In this document: piece by piece, positions 34,421 to 46,409 of the stretch | How the letters are laid out: every line of letters starts with the position of its first letter | How positions within the stretch are numbered: position 1 is the stretch's first letter | Assembly: GCF_050947875.1 (NCBI RefSeq) | Contig: NC_134573.1 | Location: 33,439,615-33,503,614, forward strand | Reading direction: 5' to 3' | Length of the DNA stretch: 64,000 bases | From: Dermacentor variabilis | Taxonomy: Eukaryota > Arthropoda > Arachnida > Ixodida > Ixodidae | Program-made: the position numbers and the translations under genes | Notes under the pieces: model-generated | The model's database searches: none | What the model was told of the DNA's origin: nothing | What the model saw: only the letters and a program-made list of their open reading frames with translations

Positions 34421-35544
34421 GGAAGCTCAGGACTCAGAAACAGATGTTGGCTGTTTGATACAAATTAGTGTCTTTCCAAGATCAAGCTAGAAGCTTCTAA
34501 GCTAGCTTGCTTGCTTAGAAGTGCACTCTGATATTGCGCTGAAATTTCACATCGGTTGATTACCAGAAAACATGTAACGCCACTACAATTTAAAAAAAAG
34601 TATCCTGCGAGGGATTACCGCATGGAGAACACTGCAGTTAATATCAGTAAGTGTGATCACTTCTATTTAAAGCATAGAAATAAAACGTGCAGGTGTCGAA
34701 CAGTCTGCCTTATTAAAAATATTTCTTGCGGTTTATAACGGCGAAAGCTTTGAAATATTGGCCAGCATATTGTGCTCATACATTTTTGTCGCGGTTGGCG
34801 GACCAACTGAACAATTAGTTCTTTCTTATAAGCGACAGCACGAGGAGTTTTAATACTGTGGAGCTCGCTATCCCGAAATCTTAGCTAAGAATAAAAAGAA
34901 CACTACCTGAGATAACATAAGCAGAAAGACTTCGAATAAGTAAAACCTTTCTCAATCGCTTACAGATAAAGAAACACGCTATATACAGGCTCGAAAGATA
35001 CTGAGGAGTTCATATAAATTAGCAATTATACGCGAGAAATTAGCATAATTTAAACTCACTACACGGTTTCTGGCACGTATCAGGTCTCTCCTAAGAATCA
35101 AATGCTTCAATTCACAGAAAATGGCATGAAACGTTGCTAACGTGGAAAGGCTATAAAATTAAATGGAGGCTTTAACAATAACGAGCTAAATACAAAAAAT
35201 GTCAGTGATACGAGAATATTATTATGACGTTATCTTGAGATAACAATTTCGTCCCACAAGTGAACAGAAAGTGCTCATGACTATCGCAGAAATGTGAAAG
35301 TCGGCAAGCGCGTGCTGGCGTTGACGTTTTTATGGAGACAGCTGTTAATCATTTCACGTCCTTCGAGGTCTCCGGGGCCACCTTCTCCATCGCAGGAACA
35401 TAATTTCCTAGAAGTTTCTCTAGAACGTATGCCATAGTGCCGGCAAGCACTGGAAATATCCCGACTTAGATTTCCACTCGGAGATGTTATCTCATTCATT
35501 CTGCAGATACTACAGCAAAGAACACAGCACCTTTTCCTGGCGTC
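34421..35544. other. Unassigned DNA
   Basis: AT-rich; no gene or repeat recognised. It may hold the rest of the Penelope element split by the SINE, but no RT motif was found. Confidence 0.4.
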
Positions 35545-35700
35545 TTCGTCATCATCAGCATGTGCCTATTTTATTCCCATGCACTGCAGGAGGAAGGCCT
35601 CTCCATGCGATCTCGAATTACACCTGTCTTGAGCCAACCGATTCCAGCTTTCGCCTGCTACTACACCCCTCGCTAATTGGCTCGACAGTTTATTGGTGAA
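35545..35700 (-). pseudogene. RTE-like LINE 3' end, fragment 1
   Basis: The minus strand reads 'WNRLAQDRCNSRSHGEAF' near 35600-35660, the end of an ORF2 seen again at 37245-37890 and 58420-58500. The 3' tail is the cat/tca-type run near 35550 (tgatgatgac on the minus strand). Heavily 5'-truncated. Confidence 0.7.
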
Positions 35701-36409
35701 CAGGCGCCAAGGGGAACGAATATATGAACGATGCCATGGGCAAGATGCGAGAGGCAAGGAAGGAAAAAAAAAATCCGTATCTCTCGCACCTCCCCAATAG
35801 CGGAGAATTCGTCAGCCTCGAATGGAGATAACTCGGACTACGATCGCCAGTGGTTGTCTCGTTCTTCTCGATATGAGATTAGGAAGCATTAGATTAGGGG
35901 GCACGAGCGGTTTGCGTACTCAAACGTCCAAAGTCCACTTGAATTTTGCTGAAACTCAAGCGACATGCGAACTCAAACGAAAGGCTAATCCCCCACCTGC
36001 GTACCCTAACCTAAAACGTTCTATATACCGCGTGCGCCTGCGAATATACCCATACTGCGCGAAATAGTGCGAGACACACTGCGTATAATACTGGGCAAGC
36101 TACCCCCACGCTGCTTCGCATCATGAGCGAATGTCGAATGCTGTTGAATGCCTCTACAACAAAATCGCCTTTTAATAAAATATTTCCTAGGTCCCGGCCA
36201 ATTTCCTATCGACCATGTTGGCTGTGGAGGCCTCTACAGCGGGTCGATGGAATATAGACGCCCCCGTGGTCTGATCTATTGCTTTACAGCGAAAGAAAAT
36301 AGCGACCGCGCCCCTTCTGCCGTAGCCGCCACAGAGGGACGACGCACATAGGTAGCGACACCGTGCGAAAGGGTTCGTACACCGCAGTAACTATAGTACT
36401 CTCTTTCCT
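35701..36409. other. Unassigned DNA before the candidate exon
   Basis: No gene recognised. Confidence 0.4.
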
Positions 36410-36429
36410 CCCCCCCCCCCCCCCCCCCC
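36410..36429 (+). repeat. Poly-C tract
   Basis: Twenty consecutive C, preceded by 'ctctttcct'. It lies 19 bases before the possible splice acceptor of the following candidate exon. Confidence 0.95.
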
Positions 36430-36448
36430 ACTTTGAACGAACCTGAAG

Positions 36449-36727
36449 ATCTGCTCGGAACTAACAACTAACGACATCGTCGAGGCCATCAATGATGGGG
36501 TGGAGGCGAAGGTCGACGAAGGAAGCGGTAATGAAAAGCCTGCTGACAAACCAAGAATTTGGATCAAGCAGGCGACAGCGGCATTCGGCGCTCTGCAGCT
36601 GTACCTGTCGTCACTTCCGGATTTCATCCGTGAGCATGTGATGCACTTCGTCGACATAGCTTCGGCTGCAGTCGCACATTACACCGAACGAATCGTACAT
36701 AAGACAATTGGCGACCAAATTCACTAA
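36449..36727 (+). CDS. Possible terminal coding exon, unknown product (92 codons)
   Basis: Open frame from just after the AG at 36447-36448 to TAA at 36725-36727. The protein has an acidic start ('SELTTNDIVEAINDG', 'KVDEGSGNEKPADKP') and a helical second half ('ATAAFGALQLYLSSLPDF', 'HVMHFVDIASAAVAHYTER'). There is no in-frame ATG near the start, so an upstream exon would be needed. Just before it are a pyrimidine and poly-C tract and the first AG after it. It could be a host exon, or the acidic carboxyl end of a pogo/Tigger-like transposase, whose tails look similar. No transposase core is visible upstream. Confidence 0.35.
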   Translation: MCSELTTNDIVEAINDGVEAKVDEGSGNEKPADKPRIWIKQATAAFGALQLYLSSLPDFIREHVMHFVDIASAAVAHYTERIVHKTIGDQIH

Positions 36728-37244
36728 GTATATCGGTAATTCATGGCAAATAATAAGTTTTCTTTTGTTGAAATGGGTTAGCCTGTTCCAGTGCGAGTGG
36801 TACGGTGCGCCATCCTTACAGCGAAGGCTACCTGTCTGACAAAAGATTTTTGAAAACTCCCAAGTAATTCATTTAAAAGGCGTTTTACTACATATTGCAG
36901 TGGGCGTACATGTCACTGAAAGCTCATGCTCTTGTTACAATACAATAGAATATCGCATATTGATCACATAGTTTCACACGCCGGATGATCTAATAAGTAG
37001 ACTATACAAACAAAAGCATTTCGATAATATGCCTGAAGATGGAAAGTTTTGTGCAATCTCAAACACCGTCAAATATGTTCACAAAAATATGAGTCAACTT
37101 CAATTCGCGACGCACTTATCTCACACAGGGGAAGCAGCTGGCGCGGTGACCAGCCGAAAATTTCGCACGATCCACTGTACAAAGAGCGCAGAGATTCGGG
37201 TTCTCGCTAGAAGTACGGCAATCAGAAAAACAGCTCATCACGCT
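36728..37244. other. Unassigned DNA
   Basis: No gene recognised; if the preceding exon is terminal this would be its 3' untranslated side, but no clear AATAAA lies close by. Confidence 0.35.
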
Positions 37245-37890
37245 CAACGAAAGCAGGACGAAGGCCTCTCCCTGCGATCTACAATTACCCCTGCCTTGCG
37301 CTAGGTGATTCCACCTTGAGTCTGCGCATTTCCCCATTTTATCACCGCAGCTGGTTATTCTGCCGTCCTCGACAGCGATCATCTCCTCTTGGCACCAATT
37401 CTGTAGCCGTTATCTACTCTGCGCATTACATGGCTCGTCCAGCTTCATTTTTTTCTATTAATCTCAGCTAGAGTATCGGCTATCCCTGTTTTCTCTGGTA
37501 CACACCGCTCAATTTCTGTCTCTTAACGTTACGCTTTACCCACCGTGGTTGCTCAATGGCTGTGGTGTTGTGCTGCTGAGCACGAGGTCGTGGGATCGAA
37601 CCACGGCCACGGCAGCCGCATTTCGATGGGAGCAAAATGCGAAAACAACCGTGTACTTAGATTTAGGTGCGCGTTAAAGAACCCCAGGTGGTCAAGTTTC
37701 CGGAGTCCTCCACTACGGCGTGCCTCATAATCAGAAAGTGGTTTTCGCACGTAAAACCCCATAATTTAATTTTAACGTTATGCTTAACATTTTTCGTTCC
37801 TTCGCTCTTTGCGCGGTCCTTAACTTGCTCTCGAGATTCTTTGTTAATCTACAAGTTTCTTCGCCATAGGTCACCACCGCACAGTATAAC
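37245..37890 (-). pseudogene. RTE-like LINE ORF2 carboxyl end, split by a SINE
   Basis: Minus-strand pieces include 'WNHLAQGRGNCRSQGEAFV' near 37255-37310 and 'IERCVPEKTGIADTLAEI' near 37450-37510. The same family continues beyond a SINE at 37786-37890. The W-x-R-L-A-x-DR...GEAF end resembles RTE-group ORF2 tails (GHV-x-R-x-D-x-RW to W...GEAF). The SINE at 37537-37771 lies in the middle with a target duplication. Confidence 0.72.
37537..37771 (+). mobile_element. Ruka-like SINE, copy 3, inserted in RTE-like LINE
   Basis: Plus-strand tRNA-like head ('caccgtggttgctcaatgg', 'gggatcgaaccac') and body ending 'aaaccccataatttaat'. The flanking direct repeats 'ttaacgttacgctt' (37523-37536) and 'ttaacgttatgctt' (37772-37785) match at 13 of 14 positions. 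LINE sequence continues on both sides, so the SINE is the younger element. Confidence 0.92.
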
Positions 37891-40383
<2,493 letters not shown>

Positions 40384-40404
40384 GAGACAAGGTTTAGGCA
40401 GCCA

Positions 40405-40445
40405 GCCTCTATTTTATTCTCTCGAGTGAGAGAATAAATAGAGGC
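40405..40445. repeat. Hairpin beside the AT tract
   Basis: The arms (40405-40423 and 40428-40445) are complementary with one base missing in the right arm: 'gcctctattttattctctc' against its reverse complement. Confidence 0.85.
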
Positions 40446-40830
40446 CCCACAACGGTGATGATGAGTATGTACAGATGAGAATATGCAGAGTATTAATATT
40501 GCTCACACTAATTTCCCCGCGCGCGCAATCGGCCAGCCAGGCTGCGACTTAGCTGGGAGGGAAACGCCGAACGAATCGTTTGAGACGCGAAACGTGAACG
40601 ATCTCCGAACCACGATATTGATGGTCCGAAGAAACGTCTACGGAAGTAACGCGTTAGTGTACTGGGGATGTTTGTTCATTAATAATCTAGAGTCCAAGGA
40701 AGCAGGATTCAAACTTCTCACACAAACAAGATGTGCGAATGGGCGTCCAAAGGAGCACTTCCTCTCCAGGAAGAAGAAAGACGTCGCGACGCGAGATATA
40801 TGGTGGAGGTGAAATATCACTCACAAGTAA

Positions 40831-41145
40831 AATGGAAGTAATTTAGGTTAGCATAATGTTAAATTAACCCTAAGCTTATTGTTAGTCCTCTCTTTTTTGC
40901 TACCACTGCAGAGAAATTGCAAAAATAGGTCGCGTCCACATAATGGAAGTAATTTAGGTTAGCACAATGTTCAATTTACTCTAAGCTTATTGTTTGTCTT
41001 CTCTTTTTTGCTACCACTGCAGAGAAATCGCAAAAATAGGTCGCGTCCACATTTGTGGACGCGACCTATTTTTGCCATTTTTTTGCAGTGGTAGCAAAAA
41101 ACAGAGGACAAACAATAAGCTTAGGTTAAATTGAATATTGTGCTG
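40831..41145. repeat. Foldback repeat with a tandem duplicated arm
   Basis: Two direct 111-base units (40831-40941 and 40942-41052, starting 'aatggaagtaatttaggtta') are followed by an inverted copy of the unit (41054-about 41145). The centre is a near-perfect 20-base-arm palindrome around 'tt' at 41052-41053 (arms 41032-41051 and 41054-41073, 'aaaaataggtcgcgtccaca'). The interior of the arms includes 'agcttattgtttgtcttctc' and 'ttttttgctaccactgcag'. It resembles a foldback or MITE-like DNA element, but no target duplication or transposase is visible. Confidence 0.85.
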
Positions 41146-42657
41146 GCAAATGTGGATGCCGTCACTGAAAGGGCTATGCTTACTGAATGATCAAAACCAT
41201 CCGTGCGTTCGTCCCTCCGTCGCGCAATGCGATTGCTTTCAATATAAGGCCCCCATCAGCGAGCGAATTCACATTTGTGCTGCCACTCGATTAAACCCGA
41301 ACCAAGCAGTAAGAACACAGCGCTCACGAAGCTCACGAGAACACAGTGCAGTCATAGCATATTGCTTTAAAGATAGGGCCCGCGCGGCGACGCCAGACGC
41401 CGTCGTCGCCGCCGGTGTAGAACGCCCCAAACCTGTCCCCTCCCCCCTTCGGAAACTTGCATGCGATGGGTGAAAACGGTACGCTAGTTACCCGCCTTCC
41501 TCGCTTGCGCGCCCGCGCCATACGCAACCACCGACGGAGTACGGTTAATCACGGTTGATAACGCTTCGACGCGCTAAATAGCGATACCAGCTTATAATCA
41601 TCGAAACCTCATCGGCGCACCTGGTGCGGCCACCTAGGGCAATTTGCTTGCGTCGTCAACTCGCCTTGCACTGCCGTCCGCAGCAGTTCATGTTGCCACG
41701 GCGCTGACATTTATACTGGTCGGGTAAACATTCATAACATTGATAATGTCAGCTGGGTGCGGGGAGATGAGCGAGTGGCAGAATGCTTATACATACTTAG
41801 AAAACTCCCAATTGAGTGAATGTGTGACTTTTTCTTGTCATCTTCGTCGGCAGGAAAGCGTCTCACACTGTGACGACTTGTTGTCGTCGGTCCTGAGGGC
41901 GCCGTTGACGTCTTCGTGTGACAAAATGCCTCTCGGTGACATGGCCTGCCAACTCGTCAGCCGATTGTTGGCATCGTCGTCATGCCGGTATCTTGGCAGC
42001 ATCAGTGTAATGACGGCCTGATGAGGCCTTTCAGGACTGTTATTCGTTCTGACACTCGGTAATTAAGGATAAAAAGTAACTGGACGAGTGGGCACCGATG
42101 CACTGGTACCGGAGTCTGAAGGCACCGAACCCAACAGACGCTGTGATAGCTGATGTGTGAAACTCACGTGGCGCCACTTGTGAGCGCCTGTTTTGCAGCG
42201 CAGCTCTTAGGTGCCTGTTCCTCTGGCCAGCGTCGGCGTCGTCCCTCCGCGTCCTCGTAACAGAGCGAAGGAGCACCGCCAAGGATGAAAAAGTGAACGC
42301 GGAGGGCGGATAAAAGACGGTAATGGCGAAGAGAGTGCGAGAAGGAAAGCGGATGAGGAGGCTATGGCGAAATCATGAAAAGAAAAGCGTTTGCGCCGCG
42401 CAAGACCGGCTTTGCGGCGATGATGATGACACCAGAGTAGCGCGCACCGTCTATTCACCGACGACGCCACCGATACCCCATATGAAAACAAAGCGCTGCA
42501 TGAGTGGCGGTTTGTCTGCGGCGGCTCCTATGAATCGCGCCCACGCGTCACCAACGTGCTGCCTCTCGCGATCTCCCCATTAGCGAGGCAGTCGCGCCAC
42601 ACTCCGCTTCGTTTGCAACGTGCCGCCCGAAACAGATTTCCGCGCCAGTCAATATAT
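41146..42657. other. Unassigned DNA, GC-rich in places
   Basis: Contains a GC-rich block near 41380-41520, otherwise no gene recognised. Open frames around 42200-42580 overlap on both strands with low-complexity Ser/Arg content. Confidence 0.4.
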
Positions 42658-42723
42658 CACGAGATGAAAACACGTATACAGCTGCGCTCATATTTCGCAT
42701 TAGAGAGTATCACAATCATCGGT
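42658..42723 (+). repeat. Dispersed repeat R2, copy 1
   Basis: Begins 'acgagatgaaaacacgtata' and shares 'ctcatatttcgcattagaga' with 62258-62322. About four in five positions match by eye. Confidence 0.7.
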
Positions 42724-43185
42724 GTATTTTATTTGCCAAAAGCTCCTGAATGACTTCACGCCCTCCCGAAGTAAAGCAATATGGTTTAAGAAGACAGAAA
42801 AGAATCTCGCACCGACCATCCTATGCGCATTGCAGGTAATAAAGCAAAAGACGCTGCGCCGTCCCTGAAGAATCCCATAACGCGTATCCGGGGCCGTCTG
42901 AGGATGCCTGCCACCTTTACAAGGTCGTGTAATGGTGTGTGCGAGAGATAAATTGGTTTAATGCCGAATGAGAGCCATATCTAGTGTGACTTCGGGTGTC
43001 TGGTGTTGTGGAATACCGTAGAAAGAGTGTATCGTAAAGCGAATATGAGTTCGGCAAGCGCCCTAGCTCCGCTCGGAATACCGGGGGCATTCCTTGGGTG
43101 CTTGTGTGTTTGAGTGCGTGCGTGTGTGCGAATGTTGTTTTTTTGCGCTCTGATGCTGGAACCTAGATTCATTTTTTATTAGCAA
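42724..43185. other. Unassigned DNA
   Basis: No gene recognised. Confidence 0.4.
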
Positions 43186-43400
43186 TCTGTCATCCTCCGA
43201 GCTGGCGTGAGTATGACGTTGCTTTGCTAAGCCCGATGGCCCGTGATGAAATCCCGGCCACCGCGGCCACAATTCAATAGGCGCCAAATACAAGAATGCC
43301 CGTGTATGGTGCATGGGTGCACGTTAATTAATTGTATTCAGGAAAAATTAATTCGGAGTCCCCAACTAGAGTGTGCCTCATAATCGTATTGTGGTTCTTC
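43186..43400 (+). mobile_element. Diverged Ruka-like SINE candidate
   Basis: A tRNA-like head is weakly visible ('gatgaaatcccggcc' near 43246-43260) and the body has 'ggtgcacgtta' and 'gtgcctcataatcgtattg', as in other copies. The central part is scrambled. Lower confidence than the other copies, and no target duplication found. Confidence 0.5.
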
Positions 43401-43625
43401 ATAAAAATAGCAGTGTCTTGGGAAATCTGCAGGTATACCCATGTCTGCAGGCTTTAACCTGCGAAACACGACACACACGCAACTATAGCCTAACTCCTCA
43501 ATTTGCCAAAACAAATTCCCACAACTTCTCATTTTTCCCGAAAACAATACCTAACTGGAATTCACTACCTGAACAGCTTTTTACTTGTGGAAACTTCAAA
43601 AAGACCATTAAGGAAATTTTTTAAC
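43400..43625 (+). pseudogene. CR1/L2-like LINE 3' end, fragment 1
   Basis: The plus frame ends with 'FSFFPKTIPNWNSLPEQ' and 'NFKKTIKEIF', the carboxyl end of many CR1/L2-type ORF2s (FFPRTI-x-WN-LP). Only this end is present, stopping at 43624. Confidence 0.7.
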
Positions 43626-43818
43626 CACTAATAGACAGTTTTTTGCCACTTGCATTGTGATCCTTTTGGAGGAGCCCGATCTGTATATGTATTTGGATCT
43701 GTTCTATATCTACATGCGTGCGCCTTAACATATATGTCCATTGCTGTTTCTACAACGAATTGTATTCCTTCTTTGATTTCTCTCGACCTCCATGGAGCAA
43801 CAAGGACTGCAGTGTCAT

Positions 43819-43829
43819 GTATATATATG

Positions 43830-43884
<55 letters not shown>
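43819..43884. repeat. (AT)n microsatellite at the left side of SINE-like repeat S2, copy 1
   Basis: About 66 bases of AT alternation with one interruption. The S2 repeat starts immediately at 43885. Confidence 0.97.
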
Positions 43885-43887
<3 letters not shown>

Positions 43888-44295
43888 TATCATAAGAAGC
43901 CAACAAACACTGACACGAAGGACAACATAGCGGAAATTACTTGTGCTTAATAAATGAAATAAAGAAACGATAAATTAATGGAAATTAAAGTGGATGATAA
44001 AACAACTTGCCGCAGGTGGGAACCGAACCCACAACCTTCGCATATCGCGTGCGATGCTCTACCAATTGAGCTACCGCGGCGCTGCTTCCACATCCGCTTT
44101 CTTGGGTATTTATGTGTACTAGTAAAACCCTTGGAGTGTTAGCCAGCGCCACCACTCACAGACCTTGGCGGTGGACGTGGAACGTCCTTTTTGCCGCAGG
44201 TGCCACGAGAACGTGATCTTTATGGGTGAAGGCAACTGGTCAATAAACCAACACATGCTACCTGAAGGCATCAATGTTGCCGGATTCAAGACCCA

Positions 44296-44297
<2 letters not shown>
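43885..44297 (-). mobile_element. Composite tRNA-headed repeat S2, copy 1
   Basis: The right part, on the minus strand, is a cloverleaf-like head (44009-44080) followed to the left by 'aacttgccgcaggtggg' reverse and a tail to 43885. On the far side of the head, 44081-44297 carries a second block ('gcgccaccactcacagacc', 'aataaaccaacacatgctac') also found at 45380-45480 and, inverted, at 45535-45710. The whole is bounded by AT microsatellites on both sides (43819-43884 and 44298-44374). A SINE-like element moved by LINE proteins is the simplest reading, but the extra block makes it composite. Confidence 0.7.
44009..44080 (-). mobile_element. tRNA-like head of S2 (72 bases), not called as a functional tRNA
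   Basis: On the minus strand it starts 'GCCGCGGTAGCTCAATTGG'. The acceptor pairs in all seven positions (one G-T), the D stem is GCTC/GAGC, the anticodon stem is TCGCA/TGCGA and the T stem is GTGGG/CCCAC. The anticodon loop reads CGCGATA, so position 33 is G, not the near-invariant T, and no credible anticodon is clear. No CCA or 3' oligo-T terminator follows, and a related copy (45300-45371) is in the same larger repeat. A tRNA-derived SINE head is more likely than a live gene. Confidence 0.7.

Positions 44298-44374
<77 letters not shown>
44298..44374. repeat. (AT)n microsatellite at the right side of S2, copy 1
   Basis: About 77 bases of AT alternation. Confidence 0.97.
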
Positions 44375-44378
<4 letters not shown>

Positions 44379-45180
44379 GATGCCCATGCATCGACTCCAT
44401 TCATTCCACACGTGTACTCGCTGTTCCACACATGTATTTGCGTATGTATTCGCTAACCATACCGAGATCGAGTGTGCCTCCTCCGTACTTCCCTCATCCG
44501 CAGAAGCAGCCCGTGTGATCTCTGAATTTTATGTTCCCTCGTACAGTTGTGGTCGTTTATCGGACGTGCTACTGCCTGCACTGCACCGTCCTCGGTTGAC
44601 GCGCAAGCGCACGTACCGTCTGAATCGCAGCGAGTCCCTTTGTCCCACAGTACTTCCGCTATCTGTACGGAGGACGCCGAGCAGTGTCACCATACGGACA
44701 GGTGGCTGCCAGAAACGAAACGGTGCATTCGTTAGCACACGTGCCCTGGCAGCCAAGATGTGACAGGCGTGACAGCTCCATTTATTGGGAACGTTATTAA
44801 AACGTCCGTATGCTGTGGTGCCACGTACATTAAAATGCGACCAATGTGCTTTCTTTTCTCATTACACGCTTTACACTGCTGCGACCGTACATGAACACAC
44901 TGCTTGAGAGCAGGAAGCGTGACGCATCGTCGTGTTCGAGATAATCATTGTCCATGTATGTTCAAGCAGGTATCCTTGTTTCTCTAGCCGGCAGTTTCTC
45001 TGTGCAGGTGGCAGTTTTAATTGTCGGAGCTTAATTGTACCGCGTTGTCACTCAGGGCCTGTATAGTTTACTGTCGCAGCATGTGCAAGTGCCTCTAACC
45101 TTCCAGGTTTAAAGGAGCTTCAATCTCGTTAGCCGCGCTTCGTGAAGGGTTCTTTTGAGTTGTTTCTCTCTATATATAGT
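44375..45180. other. Unassigned DNA
   Basis: A 127-codon plus frame (44380-44763) overlaps a 75-codon minus frame and has no motif. Confidence 0.4.
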
Positions 45181-45480
45181 CATATCATCAGAAGCCAACA
45201 AACAGTGACATCAAGGTCAACATACGGGAAGTTGTGCTGAATGAATGAAATAAAGAAACGATAAATTATCGGAAATGAAAGTGGATGAAGAAACAACCTG
45301 CCGCAGGTGGGGAGTGATCCCACAACCTTCGCATTTCGCGTGCGATGCTCCATCAATTCAGCTGCGGCGGCGCTGTTTGCCTATCCACCTTCTTGGCTAT
45401 TTATGTTTCCTCGTAGAACCTTAGGAGTGTTAGTTAGCGCCACCACTGGCAGACCTTGGCGGCATATGTGAAACATCCTT
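45181..45480 (-). mobile_element. Composite tRNA-headed repeat S2, copy 2
   Basis: Same order as 43885-44297, starting 'catatcatcagaagccaac' beside a short AT run. The tRNA-like head at 45300-45371 is more diverged: the T arm and acceptor have mismatches. The right block is truncated at about 45480, after which an inverted copy of it follows at 45535-45710. Confidence 0.7.
45300..45371 (-). mobile_element. tRNA-like head of S2, copy 2
   Basis: Aligned with 44009-44080; the minus strand starts 'GCCGCCGCAGCTGAATTG'. The D stem is damaged, so no tRNA gene is supported. Confidence 0.65.
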
Positions 45481-45534
45481 TCTAAAAAATAGGGCCGCTG
45501 GGTTAACCCGCTTTCTTCTTGTTTAATTCATATT

Positions 45535-45710
45535 TAGGGTCTCGAATTCAGCAACATGTTTGCCTTCAGGTAGCATGTGTGGGTTTATTGACCGGTTGTC
45601 GTCACCCAAAAAGATCACGTCCTCGTGACGCCTACGGCAGAAAGGATGTTCGACATCCGCCGCCAAGGTCTGTGAGTGGTGGCGCTGGCTAACACTCCCA
45701 GCATTCTGCA
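45535..45710 (+). repeat. Inverted partial copy of the S2 right block
   Basis: Reverse complement of 44130-44297, including 'tgaccggttgtcgtcaccc' and 'ggtctgtgagtggtggcgct'. Together with 45400-45480 it makes an imperfect large inverted repeat. Confidence 0.7.
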
Positions 45711-46400
45711 TAATGTCCTGCTATCAGAAGTCGACCACATAAAATGTCGTGGTGTTTGGATGTACAATGATCTCAGACGGCAACAACACATCAATTCCGT
45801 GTGTAATTCAGCCAATGAAGAGCCTTTCTTCCTCAGACTGGTTTTGAGGCTGACTACTCCTGAGGTTCGCCTTCTTGCTTTTAGCGCAGTTGTAGAGCCT
45901 GTATTAGAATACACTTCCATTACCTGGCGTCATTGTACTAAAATGCATTGATAAAATAGAAGGTATTCTAACACGGGCAGCTCGGGTATATATATAATAG
46001 CTTCGAACGCACGTCGATTACAGCTTTGCTAAGCAGAAGCAACCAGCCAACCATGAGTTTTATGATTCAACATTATGTTTCATCTAATCTTGGAACCTTA
46101 CAGAATAGACAGTTCCCAGTTACTTACTTTTTCAACAGGCTATGCTACATGGCAAGAACATGTGCTATTGATCACCCCCTTCACCAGCTGCAATAATGGT
46201 TTTAAGTACTTCTTTTTTGACAGGACGATAACCGAATGGAACCAAATACCAAATTATGCGGTTTTACAGCCTTTGTTGAGGTTGTTTTGCTCTCGTATTG
46301 CCCAGCGATGTCTTTTGTTGTACGTGTACTTGATACTAATTTCTATTACATGCTACCCTGTATGTTATTTTTCTTACTTTCGGTTTGTCTGAGTAGTGAC
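45700..46400 (+). pseudogene. CR1/L2-like LINE 3' end, fragment 2
   Basis: Plus-strand RT thumb and tail: 'FLRLVLRLTTPEVRLLAFS', 'VVEPVLEYTSITWRHC' (45676-45951), then, in another frame, 'FFFDRTITEWNQIPN' (46210-46260). This is the end of a CR1/L2-group ORF2. It begins directly after the S2 inverted block. Frames break twice. Confidence 0.75.
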
Positions 46401-46409
46401 GTCGTAAAA

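Noticed and set aside
44009..44080. Functional tRNA gene
   Set aside because: G at position 33, no credible anticodon or terminator, and membership of a larger dispersed repeat. Kept as a SINE head.
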